This document shows positions 33,863 through 43,079 of a DNA stretch of 64,000 nt, one piece after another. Source of the stretch: Veillonella nakazawae (GTDB lineage: Bacteria; Bacillota; Negativicutes; Veillonellales; Veillonellaceae); the NCBI RefSeq assembly GCF_013393365.1, contig NZ_AP022321.1, positions 209,001 through 273,000 on the forward strand, in the 5' to 3' direction. Position 1 is the first letter of the stretch, and every line of letters starts with the position of its first letter. The notes under the pieces were generated by a model, which saw only the letters and a program-made list of their open reading frames with translations, had not been told where the DNA came from and made no database searches. A program made the translations under genes and the position numbers.

Positions 33863-35491
33863 ATGTCGACAAGACGCGTTTGGAAGCAAAGTGAAATTAA
33901 AACAAACCCATTATTTTCTAAGATGCGCAGTACTATTGAAACTGCATTTTATGGAAACAATGTAACGCCTATTACATCTGTGGCACAAGCGTACCAATTG
34001 GCCACTGAAGAACCTGGTGTTATCGTCCTCGATATGTCTGTATATAAACCATGCGAGCAAGGTTTGCCAGCTGATGCAAAGGTACTTGTTACAAACGATG
34101 GTAAAACTACAGGCCGTTATGCAAAAGCTCGTCGCATTATTGGCGATGAAGGCATTGACGAAGTGGAACTTGCTAATATTGCACGTGATGCAGTCTATGA
34201 TAGCCGTGGTAAAGAATGGATTTCTGCTGATACTATCGTAGGTCTTGATAAAAAATTTACTGCTCGTGCGCATTTGATGATTCCGAAAGACCATGCATCC
34301 ATTTTGTATTCTTGGATCATGAACTTTAAGTTCTTTGATGCAGCCGTAAAAGAATTCTACAATGATAGTGTAGAAATTCCAGAAGGCGATATTTATATCT
34401 ATTCTGATCCTGACTATGTGGTACCAGGTCATCCGGGTGGGCTTGCTATTTTTGACCCAGCTCATAACTGCGCTATGATTCTTGGTATGCGCTACTTCGG
34501 TGAGCATAAAAAAGGTACCCTTACATTGGCTTGGTCCTTGGCGAATCGTTTTGATTATGTAGCATGCCACGGCGGTATGAAACGTTACAATCTTGACAAT
34601 GGTAAAAGCTACACTATCGGTGTATTTGGCTTGTCCGGTTCTGGTAAATCTACATTAACTCATGAAAAGCATGATGGTCGTTATGATATTTCTATCTTGC
34701 ATGACGATGCGTATATCATTAATACTAATGACTTGAGTTCTATTGCTCTTGAACCTACATATTTCGACAAAATGCAAGACTATCCTGTGGAACATCCTGC
34801 TAATGAATTCTTGTTGACTCTACAAAATGTTGGCGTAACTATGGATGAGGATGGCCGTAAGGTTGTATTGGCAGAAGATGTGCGTAATAATAATGGTCGC
34901 GCTATTAAATCTCAATTCTGGACAGATAATCGTGTAAACTACGTAGATCAACCAGTTAATGCCATTGTATGGCTTATGAAAGATAAAACTTTGCCACCAA
35001 TCCTTAAAATTAATGATCCTGTTTTGGCATCTACAATGGGTGCAACACTTGCGACACGTCGTTCTACTGCTGAAAAGCTGGATGCTCACGTTGATCCAAA
35101 TGCACTTGTTATCGAACCATATGCAAATCCATTCCGTACATATCCATTGGTTCGTGACTATGAAAGCTACAAAAAATTATTCTCTGAATGTGGCGTACAA
35201 TGTTACATCATGAACACAGGTTTCTTCTTGGAAAATAAAATTCCTAAAGAGGTAACTCTTGATTTATTGGAACGTTTGGTAGAAGGTGCATTGGACTTCA
35301 AACCATTCTATAAATATGAAAACCTCTCTTATGTTGAGGTTCCTGGTTTTGAACCACCATTCCAAGTGCGTGAATACCATCACCAATTACACAAAGCTTT
35401 CGAGTTCCGCTATGACTATGTAGAAAAACTTATTGGTCATAAAAACGAATTGCCTCAAGAGGTATTGGATGTATTAAAAACTCTAATGTAG
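33863..35491 (+). CDS. Phosphoenolpyruvate carboxykinase-like protein
   Basis: A 542-residue protein of the PEPCK kind. A P-loop GLSGSGKSTLT (about residue 255) is followed by a DD pair in ILHDDAYIIN, the position of the metal-binding aspartates; the later ATLATRRSTAEKLD and VEGALDFKPFYKYENL segments fit no simpler family. Compared with canonical ATP-PEPCK, DDEHGW-type motifs are altered, so it is a divergent member and the reaction (oxaloacetate to PEP) is inferred. It starts at ATG 33863 behind AGGTGAGG; a longer frame to 33782 adds unrelated hydrophobic residues. Confidence 0.72.
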   Translation: MSTRRVWKQSEIKTNPLFSKMRSTIETAFYGNNVTPITSVAQAYQLATEEPGVIVLDMSVYKPCEQGLPADAKVLVTNDGKTTGRYAKARRIIGDEGIDEVELANIARDAVYDSRGKEWISADTIVGLDKKFTARAHLMIPKDHASILYSWIMNFKFFDAAVKEFYNDSVEIPEGDIYIYSDPDYVVPGHPGGLAIFDPAHNCAMILGMRYFGEHKKGTLTLAWSLANRFDYVACHGGMKRYNLDNGKSYTIGVFGLSGSGKSTLTHEKHDGRYDISILHDDAYIINTNDLSSIALEPTYFDKMQDYPVEHPANEFLLTLQNVGVTMDEDGRKVVLAEDVRNNNGRAIKSQFWTDNRVNYVDQPVNAIVWLMKDKTLPPILKINDPVLASTMGATLATRRSTAEKLDAHVDPNALVIEPYANPFRTYPLVRDYESYKKLFSECGVQCYIMNTGFFLENKIPKEVTLDLLERLVEGALDFKPFYKYENLSYVEVPGFEPPFQVREYHHQLHKAFEFRYDYVEKLIGHKNELPQEVLDVLKTLM

Positions 35492-35550
35492 TCTCAAAAT
35501 TTATTAAATCCTCAATATAATATTGAGATTGTCTACCTGCTCAAATAAAA

Positions 35551-35576
35551 GGCCCTCCTTGTGGAGGGCTCTTTCT
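35551..35576 (+). terminator. Terminator after the PEPCK-like gene
   Basis: Arms GCCCTCC / GGAGGGC with a TTGT loop and T-rich tail. Confidence 0.85.
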
Positions 35577-35632
35577 TTTGTGGTAATATATACTTATGAT
35601 AAATCAATAATGTTTTGTTATAAGGTGTTTTT

Positions 35633-36583
35633 ATGGATATAAAGGATATTAAATATATAAGTACCATCGTTGAGATGGCATCATTTTCAAAGGCGTCTAA
35701 AAAACTATATATCTCTCAACCCGCATTGAGTCAAAGTATTCGTCGCATTGAGGCTGAATTAGGTGTACCTTTATTTGTTCGAAATCGGACAAAGGTTGTA
35801 CCAACCGCTGCAGCCTTACAAATTGCTAAAGAGGGTATGCCTTTAGTAGGAAAGGTAGAGGCTTTAACACAGTCGATCATTAATCAAGGGTCTGATGCGG
35901 CTTATCATGTGCGTATTGGATTATCTCAATTCTATGGTCATCATATGTTGGGAAAAACATTGAAGAGCTTTCAACAAATTGAGCCATCCTGGGAATTTCA
36001 TGTAGTAGAAGGGGAGTCCCATTTTTTGGAGCAACAAATTTGTGATGGATTGGTTGATGTAGGTCTATTTCCAACACCAATTTACTCGCAAGCTCTTGAA
36101 AGTTATCCTGTGTTAGATGAGCAAATTTTATTAGCTGTTAGTGTAGAGAATAAAAAAGCTATAGCTATTGCTGACTCGCTCATGACACCGAATGGAATAC
36201 ATGAGATAGCGCCATTTGGGTCTTTCCCTTTTATTCTCATAAGAGAAGGCCTTAAGTTGCGAACCTTGGTAAATCGTCTATGTCAGGCTGAATCCTTTGT
36301 GCCTAAAGCGGTTATTGGTTCTGAGAATCTTGATACTTGTAGATCCTTGGTAGAAGATGATTATGGTATTACATTCTTACCAAGCACATTAAATAGTAAG
36401 GGCGATGATGATAAAGTTAAATTCTATCCTTTAGCATCAAAACTATGTTTCCGTCAATTGGTTCTTGTAGCGAGATCAGATAGAGCAAAGCGATTCCATT
36501 GCCTGAAGTGGCTCAAGTTATGCAACAATTCTTATAAATTATACAGATGGAATGTTAGAGTATTAAGTACTGTTTGCAAATAA
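35633..36583 (+). CDS. LysR-family transcriptional regulator
   Basis: A 316-residue LTTR. The N-terminal winged helix is typical: MASFSKASKKLYISQPALSQ, SIRRIEAELGVPLFVR. The C-terminal effector domain (about 90-300) is periplasmic-binding-protein-like. AAGGTG precedes the ATG. It lies directly upstream of and parallel to the CO dehydrogenase gene; LTTRs commonly regulate neighbours, so it is a candidate regulator, but a terminator separates them. Effector unknown. Confidence 0.93.
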   Translation: MDIKDIKYISTIVEMASFSKASKKLYISQPALSQSIRRIEAELGVPLFVRNRTKVVPTAAALQIAKEGMPLVGKVEALTQSIINQGSDAAYHVRIGLSQFYGHHMLGKTLKSFQQIEPSWEFHVVEGESHFLEQQICDGLVDVGLFPTPIYSQALESYPVLDEQILLAVSVENKKAIAIADSLMTPNGIHEIAPFGSFPFILIREGLKLRTLVNRLCQAESFVPKAVIGSENLDTCRSLVEDDYGITFLPSTLNSKGDDDKVKFYPLASKLCFRQLVLVARSDRAKRFHCLKWLKLCNNSYKLYRWNVRVLSTVCK

Positions 36584-36626
36584 TAATTCATATAAAACAA
36601 TATATAAATATAGTATTCTATAGATA

Positions 36627-36668
36627 AAAGAGGTTAATTCCCTAAGTTTACAGGAATTAATCTCTTTT
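36627..36668 (+). terminator. Terminator after the LysR gene
   Basis: Arms AAAAGAGGTTAATTCC / GGAATTAATCTCTTTT. Confidence 0.75.
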
Positions 36669-36763
36669 GATTTGTGAAAGAAAACTGAAAATATCGAATT
36701 TGATAAATATAGTAATTACAATGTTTTTTGAAGTAAATGAGTCAAAAAATTCTCAAAATTTAA

Positions 36764-36792
36764 TTGACAAATGTCCTGTCAAAAAATATACT
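36764..36792 (+). promoter_or_regulatory. Promoter with overlapping dyad upstream of cooS
   Basis: TTGACA (36764-36769) and TATACT (36787-36792) with a 17-bp spacer. The -35 hexamer is the left arm of a dyad TTGACA-N7-TGTCAA, so a bound regulator would block RNA polymerase. The leader from here to the ATG is about 130 nt. Confidence 0.75.
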
Positions 36793-36898
36793 TAAATTAG
36801 GTTAAAACATATTTAGGAGATAGGATTTAAAACCCACAAGTGTGGTGGATTTAAAAAATAAAATAAAAGTAGAATATGTTTTCTTATTATTGTTAACT

Positions 36899-36912
36899 GG
36901 CCTACGTAGGCC
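36899..36912. repeat. 14-bp perfect palindrome in the cooS leader
   Basis: GGCCTACGTAGGCC lies just 5' of the cooS ribosome binding site AGGAGG. Either an operator or a leader hairpin. Confidence 0.6.
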
Positions 36913-36927
36913 CCTAGGAGGTTTATT

Positions 36928-39099
36928 ATGAATAAAGATGTGGAAAACAAAAACACCCATGACCACAGCCATGGCGAACATCATCACCATCATGATCATG
37001 ACCATCATCACCATGACCATGACCACTGCCATTGTGGCGGTCACCATCACGATCACGACCATGATCATCATCATGACCATGACCATAGTCATGGTAAAGC
37101 GTTGCCAACGGATAAATGGGTGCCACACACTCATGAACCAGGGGTACCTCATGAACATGGCGTAAACGATTACATGAAAGCCGTTGCTGAGTATCGTAAA
37201 ACTTGGCCTACAAAACAAGATGTTATCGAACAAACACCAGATCCAGCTGTACGCGAAATGATTCTTCGCATGGAGCAAATTGGTTGCGATACAGTATTTG
37301 ACCGTTTCGATAAACAACAACCACAATGTACTTTCGGTATTGCAGGCGTATGTTGTCGTGTTTGCTTCATGGGTCCATGTAAAATTACACCTAAGAGCCC
37401 TCGTGGTGTCTGCGGTGCTGATGCTGATCTTATTGTAGCTCGTAATATGACACGCGCAGCAGCTGGTGGCTTAACACAACATGGTGCGCATGCTCGCGAA
37501 ATCTTGATTTCTTTGAAAGCTGCTGCTAACGATCAATTGGATATCCCAATTTTAGGGGAAGAAAAAATTCGTACTGTATGTAAAGCTTTCAACATCCCTG
37601 AAGAAGGTCGTTCCTTAAAAGAAGTGGCTAATGACTTGGCAGATGTTCTATTAGAAGATTTGAGCCGTGCATTGCCTGGCGAATATAAAACAATTACAGC
37701 GTTAGCTCCAGCTGAGCGCCGTGAAGTTTGGAAAAACCTTGATATCTTACCTATTTCTGCGTACAATGAAGCCTTTGATGCATACCATCGTACATGTGTA
37801 GGTACAGATGGCGATTGGGAAAGCAACATGAAACAATTCTTGCGTTGTGGTCTTGCTTTCACATTCACAGGCGTAGTAGCAGCGGACATCGCAACAGATG
37901 CATTGTTCGGTCAAGGTGGTCGTCGTACATCCAAAGTTAACATCGGTGCATTGAAAAAAGGTTATGTTAACATCGCTGTTCATGGTCACTTGCCAACATT
38001 AGTATCCCAAATTTGTACAATTGGTGCCTCTGAAGAGTACTTAGAAAAAGCAAAAGCTATCGGTGCTAAAGGTATCCAATTCTACGGTATCTGCTGCTCT
38101 GGTTTGTCCAGCATGTACCGCTACGAAAACGTTATTCCATTGTGTAATGCTATCGGTGCGGAACTTGTACTTGGTACAGGCGCTCTTGATTGCTGGGTAG
38201 CTGACGTTCAAGACGTTTACCCTGCTATCATGGACGTAGCACGTTGCTTCAACACAAAAGTTATCACTACATCTGATGCAGCTCGTTTACCAGGTGCAGA
38301 ACACATCGGTTACGATCATCACCATACAAACTTGTCTGAAACAAAAGAATTGGCTCGAAAAATCTTGGATCGTGCCCTTGAAGCGCATGAATTGCGCAAA
38401 GGCATGCCTGTATTCATTCCGCCATATGAAATCACTGCTGAAGTTGGTTTCTCTCCAGAATCCACTGTTAAACATTACGGTTCCTTCAAACCATTGGCAG
38501 AGGCTTTAAAATCTGGTAAAGTTCGTGGTATTGTAAACGTAGTAGGCTGTTCCAACCCTCGCGTTATCTACGAAAAAGCAACTGTAGATATCGTTGATAC
38601 ACTTATCAAAAATGGCTGTATCATCTTAACAAATGGTTGTGCATCCTTCCCATTAATGAAACTTGGTTACTGTAATACAGATGCTATTAAGAAATGTAGC
38701 CCTGCATTACAAGAGTTCTTGGGCGATGATCAACCACCAGTATGGCATGTCGGCGAATGTGTAGATAATGCACGTTCCTCCGGTATTTTCGCTGGTATTG
38801 CAGGTGAATTAGGTCTTAACTTACCACAAATGCCATTTGCAATGTCTAGCCCTGAATGGTCTAACGAAAAAGGTATCGATGCATCCCTTGGCTTCCGCTT
38901 GATGGGGATCAACTCTTACCACTGCGTTGAGCCACCTACACAAGGCTCTGATGCTGTTACAAAATGGCTTAAAGAAGACACTAAGGACATCTTAGGTTCT
39001 GTTATGTATGTAAATACTGATCCTGCTAAAGTAGCTGAAAAAATCTTAGCTGATATCGATGCTAAACGTGCTGCTTTAGGTTGGGCTGAAGTAAAATAG
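36928..39099 (+). CDS. cooS: Anaerobic Ni-CO dehydrogenase catalytic subunit with His-rich N-terminal tail
   Basis: A 723-residue enzyme catalysing CO + H2O <-> CO2 + 2H+ + 2e-. Iron-sulfur D/B-cluster cysteines are in QPQCTFGIAGVCCRVCFMGP and following C (C134, C142, C143, C146, C151, C162). C-cluster regions are present: VHGHLPTLV, GICCSGLSS, VVGCSNPR, LTNGCASF and HVGECVDNARSSG. Ahead of the core are 55-60 residues containing 27 His (residues 11-55) plus two Cys, absent from typical CooS; this is likely nickel binding, a role otherwise provided by CooJ-type or HypB proteins. ATG 36928 has AGGAGG 6 bases upstream. No cooF, cooC or acs gene is adjacent. Confidence 0.93.
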   Translation: MNKDVENKNTHDHSHGEHHHHHDHDHHHHDHDHCHCGGHHHDHDHDHHHDHDHSHGKALPTDKWVPHTHEPGVPHEHGVNDYMKAVAEYRKTWPTKQDVIEQTPDPAVREMILRMEQIGCDTVFDRFDKQQPQCTFGIAGVCCRVCFMGPCKITPKSPRGVCGADADLIVARNMTRAAAGGLTQHGAHAREILISLKAAANDQLDIPILGEEKIRTVCKAFNIPEEGRSLKEVANDLADVLLEDLSRALPGEYKTITALAPAERREVWKNLDILPISAYNEAFDAYHRTCVGTDGDWESNMKQFLRCGLAFTFTGVVAADIATDALFGQGGRRTSKVNIGALKKGYVNIAVHGHLPTLVSQICTIGASEEYLEKAKAIGAKGIQFYGICCSGLSSMYRYENVIPLCNAIGAELVLGTGALDCWVADVQDVYPAIMDVARCFNTKVITTSDAARLPGAEHIGYDHHHTNLSETKELARKILDRALEAHELRKGMPVFIPPYEITAEVGFSPESTVKHYGSFKPLAEALKSGKVRGIVNVVGCSNPRVIYEKATVDIVDTLIKNGCIILTNGCASFPLMKLGYCNTDAIKKCSPALQEFLGDDQPPVWHVGECVDNARSSGIFAGIAGELGLNLPQMPFAMSSPEWSNEKGIDASLGFRLMGINSYHCVEPPTQGSDAVTKWLKEDTKDILGSVMYVNTDPAKVAEKILADIDAKRAALGWAEVK

Positions 39100-39139
39100 T
39101 TTATCCTTTGATAGATTATAATTTGTAGTTACGTATAAA

Positions 39140-39198
39140 AACACCCTCTATAGATCTTATAGTTATTATGACTATTAGAATTAAGAGGGTGTTTTTTA
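39140..39198 (+). terminator. Terminator after cooS
   Basis: Arms AACACCCTCT / AGAGGGTGTT with T6 run. Confidence 0.8.
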
Positions 39199-39268
39199 TT
39201 GTTTATGGATAGATTTTTTACTAGACTTGTATTAGCCGTAGTATAATGTACTAATTGTTTTAGATCTA

Positions 39269-40054
39269 TTAAAGTGTGATGGTTTCACCATCTTCAGGCA
39301 CTGCTACATGGCTTTCAATGTTGTTGCCTTTGATAAATTTGCGCACATCATTACGACTTGTTGCAGTATGATTAACTGTATCCATGTGAACTGCAATAAT
39401 TTTAGCCTCTGGTTTGCGTACCACCATGCGGCCAATATCTTTTGTACCCATAATAATACTATCTTCAAAGCCTAAAATTTGAGCATATCCTGTATTCATA
39501 ATAATAACGTTAGGGTCAAAACGATGCAGTGCTTTGTCTACATCGCTTGTCCACATTGTATCGCCTACAAGGTAAACTGTTGGTTCGTCCTGTGCTTCAA
39601 AAATAACGCCCATCGCATCGCTTAATAATTGCGCGAGATCTGGATTCGTATACATTTCTACCGTGCCGTGAGAGCCACCTGTTTTTCTTAATGTAATACC
39701 ATTAAACTCTAGACTTTCAAAAATGATACGTACATCATTAAAGCCTTGTGAAGTAATAAGTTCTTTATCCTCTGTATTTTGTACAAAAATAGGAAGTGAT
39801 TTTGGAATAGCATTAATTGCCGTATCATCCCAATGGTCAAGATGTGTGTGTGTGACTACCACTGCAGTTACATTGCTTAATAGATTGTCCATTGATAGAG
39901 GTAAATCAACTATAGGCATTCTTTGTTGATAGTTAAATGTTCCTTCAAAGCCAGGATAAGTATTTTTTGGTGCTAAAAATGGATCAATAAGGAATGTTGT
40001 ATTTTTTATTGTTAATTTTCCTGTAGCATTTCGAATGTGAGTATATTGTGTCAT
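39269..40054 (-). CDS. MBL-fold metal-dependent hydrolase
   Basis: A 261-residue metallo-beta-lactamase-fold protein. The zinc motif HTHLDHWDD is present, with later VYLVGDTMWTSDVDKAL and IIAVHMDTVNHT supplying the other ligands. UPF0173-like members act on small esters or lactones; the substrate here is unknown. It ends 60 bp from the cooS terminator and is convergent with it. GGAGAT precedes the ATG at 40054. It is divergent from the TetR regulator gene, which probably controls it. Confidence 0.88.
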   Translation of the reverse strand: MTQYTHIRNATGKLTIKNTTFLIDPFLAPKNTYPGFEGTFNYQQRMPIVDLPLSMDNLLSNVTAVVVTHTHLDHWDDTAINAIPKSLPIFVQNTEDKELITSQGFNDVRIIFESLEFNGITLRKTGGSHGTVEMYTNPDLAQLLSDAMGVIFEAQDEPTVYLVGDTMWTSDVDKALHRFDPNVIIMNTGYAQILGFEDSIIMGTKDIGRMVVRKPEAKIIAVHMDTVNHTATSRNDVRKFIKGNNIESHVAVPEDGETITL

Positions 40055-40215
40055 AGTTATCTCCTTAATTAAATTATTGTCGATTTAATTGAATAGATTA
40101 TTATTTGTAATCTCTAGAACTAGTGTACCTTGTTTTGTTATACTAGTCTCAACAATAATTAACACTATGTTTATTAATAGACACATTGTATAAAAGTGTC
40201 TATATTGGAGGTTAT

Positions 40216-40815
40216 ATGATAACTCGAAAAGAAATGACACGTATGTTGTTAAAAGAAGGCTTGCTTAGTTATTTAGCAAACAATTCTTTTGAGTCTATAA
40301 CAGTAACATCGTTGTGTAAAGCTTCGGGTATAACCCGTTCTACTTTTTATTTACACTATAGCAATATCATGGAAATTGTTGATGATTTAGTGGATGATGC
40401 AATTTCCTATTCACGCCCAGGAATGGTAGATAATAATAATTTACAAATTATAGCTAAAGCCTTATCAGCTGCTTCTAATTCTGTTTCGTTGAGAGAAGCA
40501 TACGATTCTATTTTTGATAGATTGCCTTTATGTCAGCGTATTATACGACATAAAAAGTATTTACCTTTATTTTTAGATGAACAAATTTCAGAATATGTAT
40601 TACAACGCATTATAGGACGTGAAAAAGATCGACAAGGGCTCGTTATAGCAGAATCTCTTGGTATTTCGTTTGATGTTGGGGTATCTGTTTTTGTATTTTT
40701 AGTACACGGTCTATATGCTGTTAATAAACAATATAAGTGGTCTCAGAGTGATGAGTGGTTAGAAGCTCAGAAAATTATTTTTGAACTAGTTTATCGTGGA
40801 TTACAAAGAAGATAG
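40216..40815 (+). CDS. TetR/AcrR-family transcriptional regulator
   Basis: A 199-residue regulator with an N-terminal HTH: FESITVTSLCKASGITRSTF, YLHYSNIMEIVDDL. The C-terminal ligand-binding part is helical. ATG 40216 is chosen because TTGGAGGTT precedes it; the frame extends to 40186 without support. It is divergent from the MBL hydrolase gene across about 160 bp, the usual arrangement for a TetR repressor and its target; the effector is unknown. Confidence 0.88.
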   Translation: MITRKEMTRMLLKEGLLSYLANNSFESITVTSLCKASGITRSTFYLHYSNIMEIVDDLVDDAISYSRPGMVDNNNLQIIAKALSAASNSVSLREAYDSIFDRLPLCQRIIRHKKYLPLFLDEQISEYVLQRIIGREKDRQGLVIAESLGISFDVGVSVFVFLVHGLYAVNKQYKWSQSDEWLEAQKIIFELVYRGLQRR

Positions 40816-40863
40816 AATTTATACACGCTTATATTTTGAGATTCATTAAAGTTTTATACAACG

Positions 40864-40895
40864 AAAAAAGGACTCCAACTGGAGTCCTTTTTTCA
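40864..40895. terminator. Terminator after the TetR gene
   Basis: Arms AAAAAGGACTCC / GGAGTCCTTTTT with a short AACT loop. Confidence 0.9.
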
Positions 40896-40979
40896 TGTAA
40901 GGGGAGTGTTAGTATTAATATCAAATGAACCATGTATTTAAACAAGTAGTAGGTTTGGGGTTAGTAATACTTGTCGGGA

Positions 40980-41025
40980 GATAAATACACGTATGGTAAC
41001 CAGGGAATTGTTACCTCTATTTATC
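40980..41025. other. Two-tier hairpin in an intergenic region
   Basis: GATAAATA (40980-40987) pairs with TATTTATC (41018-41025) and the inner GGTAAC (40995-41000) with GTTACC (41010-41015). The rest of 40896-41259 shows no gene. It may be part of the leader of the downstream secreted-protein gene. Confidence 0.4.
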
Positions 41026-41259
41026 ATTTGACATTGTCATTATAAGAACAAAAAATGAGTTGAAAATGAAATTTTTTAAGAAATTTCTTTTAATTTCTTG
41101 AAATTCTAAAAAAGATAATAATTAAGTTTAATTATTGTTGATAAATATGGGGCAATTTTGGTATTATATATAAAGGAGAAGTTGTATATTTTATAAAGGT
41201 TTAATGGCTATTAAAGTTTTATAAAGTATACAGCTCTAAGGCATGAGAGGAGCAGTCAT

Positions 41260-41622
41260 ATGAGGAAAATATTAACCATATTGTCCCTTTTGTGGCTACT
41301 CAGTATAGGGGGGACCGCTAACGCAACGGACTGGTATTATGTTGGACCAGATGCGTCAGGAAACCAATTATTTATTGACAATGACAGTGTTCAAAAAAGT
41401 GATTATGATGCGCTTTTGTGGCTGCGGGTCAATGAACTGGGTGGCGACGAATTGCGATATAAAGTGTATATAAGTAGATATAATCGCACCATGGAAACGT
41501 TAAAGGTAGATGCGTACATGGCAGACGGTACACCTTATGAAAATGTAGAGTATAATGAAAACCCAGAACCTATTGAAGGCAATACAAATGGTCAAGCCAT
41601 TTATAATTTATTATGGCAATAA
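41260..41622 (+). CDS. Small secreted protein, unknown
   Basis: A 120-residue protein with a clear signal peptide (LLWLLSIGGTANA) and a mature acidic region: DWYYVGPDASGNQLFIDNDS, YKVYISRYNRTMETLKV. The pattern resembles small surface/periplasmic proteins with a WYYV...DNDSV motif, and I do not recognise a named family. ATG 41260 is behind GAGAGGAGC. A strong terminator follows, so it is monocistronic. Confidence 0.7.
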   Translation: MRKILTILSLLWLLSIGGTANATDWYYVGPDASGNQLFIDNDSVQKSDYDALLWLRVNELGGDELRYKVYISRYNRTMETLKVDAYMADGTPYENVEYNENPEPIEGNTNGQAIYNLLWQ

Positions 41623-41662
41623 AAGAACCATCTAGCACAGCAAACTAGATGGTTCTTTTTTA
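41621..41662. terminator. Terminator after the secreted-protein gene
   Basis: Arms AAAAGAACCATCTAG / CTAGATGGTTCTTTT with T run. Confidence 0.92.
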
Positions 41663-41740
41663 TATGTGTAAAAAATTTATAAATCTTAGGAATATTTTTT
41701 ATATACAACATCCTCAAATGAGAATGGTATATACGAAAAT

Positions 41741-42769
41741 TTAAACTTGGGCAGAATTGCGACTTAGCTCCAAGTCTTGAATCATTTGGAGATCGTCTTG
41801 TGGAGAACGACCACCAGTTGTTAAGTAGCCACCAACCATGATGCCGTTAAGGCCACCTTTTAAAGCATAAGCTTGTAAGTCACGAAGATTTACTTCACGA
41901 CCGCCAGCTGTACGAATCAATGCGTTTGGCAAGATGAAACGGAACACAGCGAAGGTACGTAAAATATCTAGAGGACGTAATGCTTTATTACTTTCAAATG
42001 GTGTACCTTTAACAGGATTTAAAATGTTGAGTGGTACAGAGTCAATATGCAAACGTTTAAGCTCGAATGCCATCTCTACGCGTTGTTCTAATGTTTCATT
42101 AAGCCCGAGGATGCCGCCAGAGCAAACGCGAATACCTGCTTTTTGAGCATTATCGATAGTAGACATTTTATCTTCGTAGGAATGGGTTGTACAAATATCT
42201 GGGAAGTGACTAGGTGCTGTTTCGATATTGGAGTGGTATCGAGTTACACCTACTTCTTTTAATTTGAGAGCTTGTTCGTAAGTTAACAAACCAAGAGAAC
42301 AGCAAATTTCGAGACCTACTTCGTTTTTAATACGGTCTAATACGCGAATAATTTGGTTAAATTCGTTTGGGTTATTAGTATTACGACCACTCGTTACGAT
42401 AGAAAAACGAATAGCGCCTGCTTCTTTAGCTTTGCGCGCCGCATCGAGGATGCTTTCATCATCCATGAATGGATATACTTGGACACCTGTTTCGTGATGG
42501 GCAGATTGGGCACAGAATTTACAGTTTTCAGGACATTTGCCAGATCGTGCATTTACAATGGCGCATACATCCACGGAGTTGTCATTGAAATGCTGGCGAA
42601 TTTTATCGGCCATAGCAAGTAGAATCATCGTATCATCATCAGATGTATGAATTAACTCGATTGCTTCTTCTTTAGTAATTTCACCACCATGCATAATACG
42701 ATTAGCTATGGTAAGAATTTTTTCGTATGTTCCCACCTGGGATGGTTGTTGATCTGTAGGCAAAGCCAT
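41741..42769 (-). CDS. bioB: Biotin synthase
   Basis: A 342-residue radical SAM enzyme that inserts sulfur into dethiobiotin. The SAM-cluster motif is CPENCKFC (CxxxCxxC) within NARSGKCPENCKFCAQSAHH; the later YHSNIETAP, GGILGLNET and NPVKGTPFE motifs are typical. It starts at ATG 42769 behind GGAGGCTATT. No other bio genes are adjacent, but the upstream region has a BirA-type operator. Confidence 0.97.
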   Translation of the reverse strand: MALPTDQQPSQVGTYEKILTIANRIMHGGEITKEEAIELIHTSDDDTMILLAMADKIRQHFNDNSVDVCAIVNARSGKCPENCKFCAQSAHHETGVQVYPFMDDESILDAARKAKEAGAIRFSIVTSGRNTNNPNEFNQIIRVLDRIKNEVGLEICCSLGLLTYEQALKLKEVGVTRYHSNIETAPSHFPDICTTHSYEDKMSTIDNAQKAGIRVCSGGILGLNETLEQRVEMAFELKRLHIDSVPLNILNPVKGTPFESNKALRPLDILRTFAVFRFILPNALIRTAGGREVNLRDLQAYALKGGLNGIMVGGYLTTGGRSPQDDLQMIQDLELSRNSAQV

Positions 42770-42842
42770 AATAGCCTCCTAATTGTTAACTTAATAAAAA
42801 CATAAAATATTGACAATTTGATTGTAAACGTTCGTGTATAAA

Positions 42843-42873
42843 TTGTCAACTTAATGTATTTTTAAGTTAACAA
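42843..42873 (-). promoter_or_regulatory. BirA-type operator upstream of bioB
   Basis: TTGTCAAC (42843-42850) - 15 bp - GTTAACAA (42866-42873) matches the biotin operator pattern TTGTNAAC-N14/16-GTTNACAA. A further half site TTGTTAAC lies near 42783 and TTGTAAAC near 42822. Biotin-loaded BirA would repress bioB. Confidence 0.85.
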
Positions 42874-43079
42874 AAATGTCGCAGTAGGTTTTAGACCATT
42901 TTTAATACAGGTAAGGCGTATAGTTTAAATCTAATGGGAGATACTATATTTTAGTATCTATTTTGATAGATTGATTGATAGTTATTTTTAAGTAATCTTT
43001 ACGGTTTTGTAGTATAATAAAATATTGTAATTACTATATATAACTATAATAAAAGTACTAATACAAGGAGTGGATATAG

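Noticed and set aside
36802..37326. Open frames opposite the histidine-rich start of cooS
   Set aside because: They arise from the repetitive CAT/GAC codons of the His tail on the complementary strand and have no supporting signals.
42783..42816. A second full BirA operator
   Set aside because: TTGTTAAC and ATTGACAA are 18 bp apart, outside the usual spacing, so only half sites are noted.
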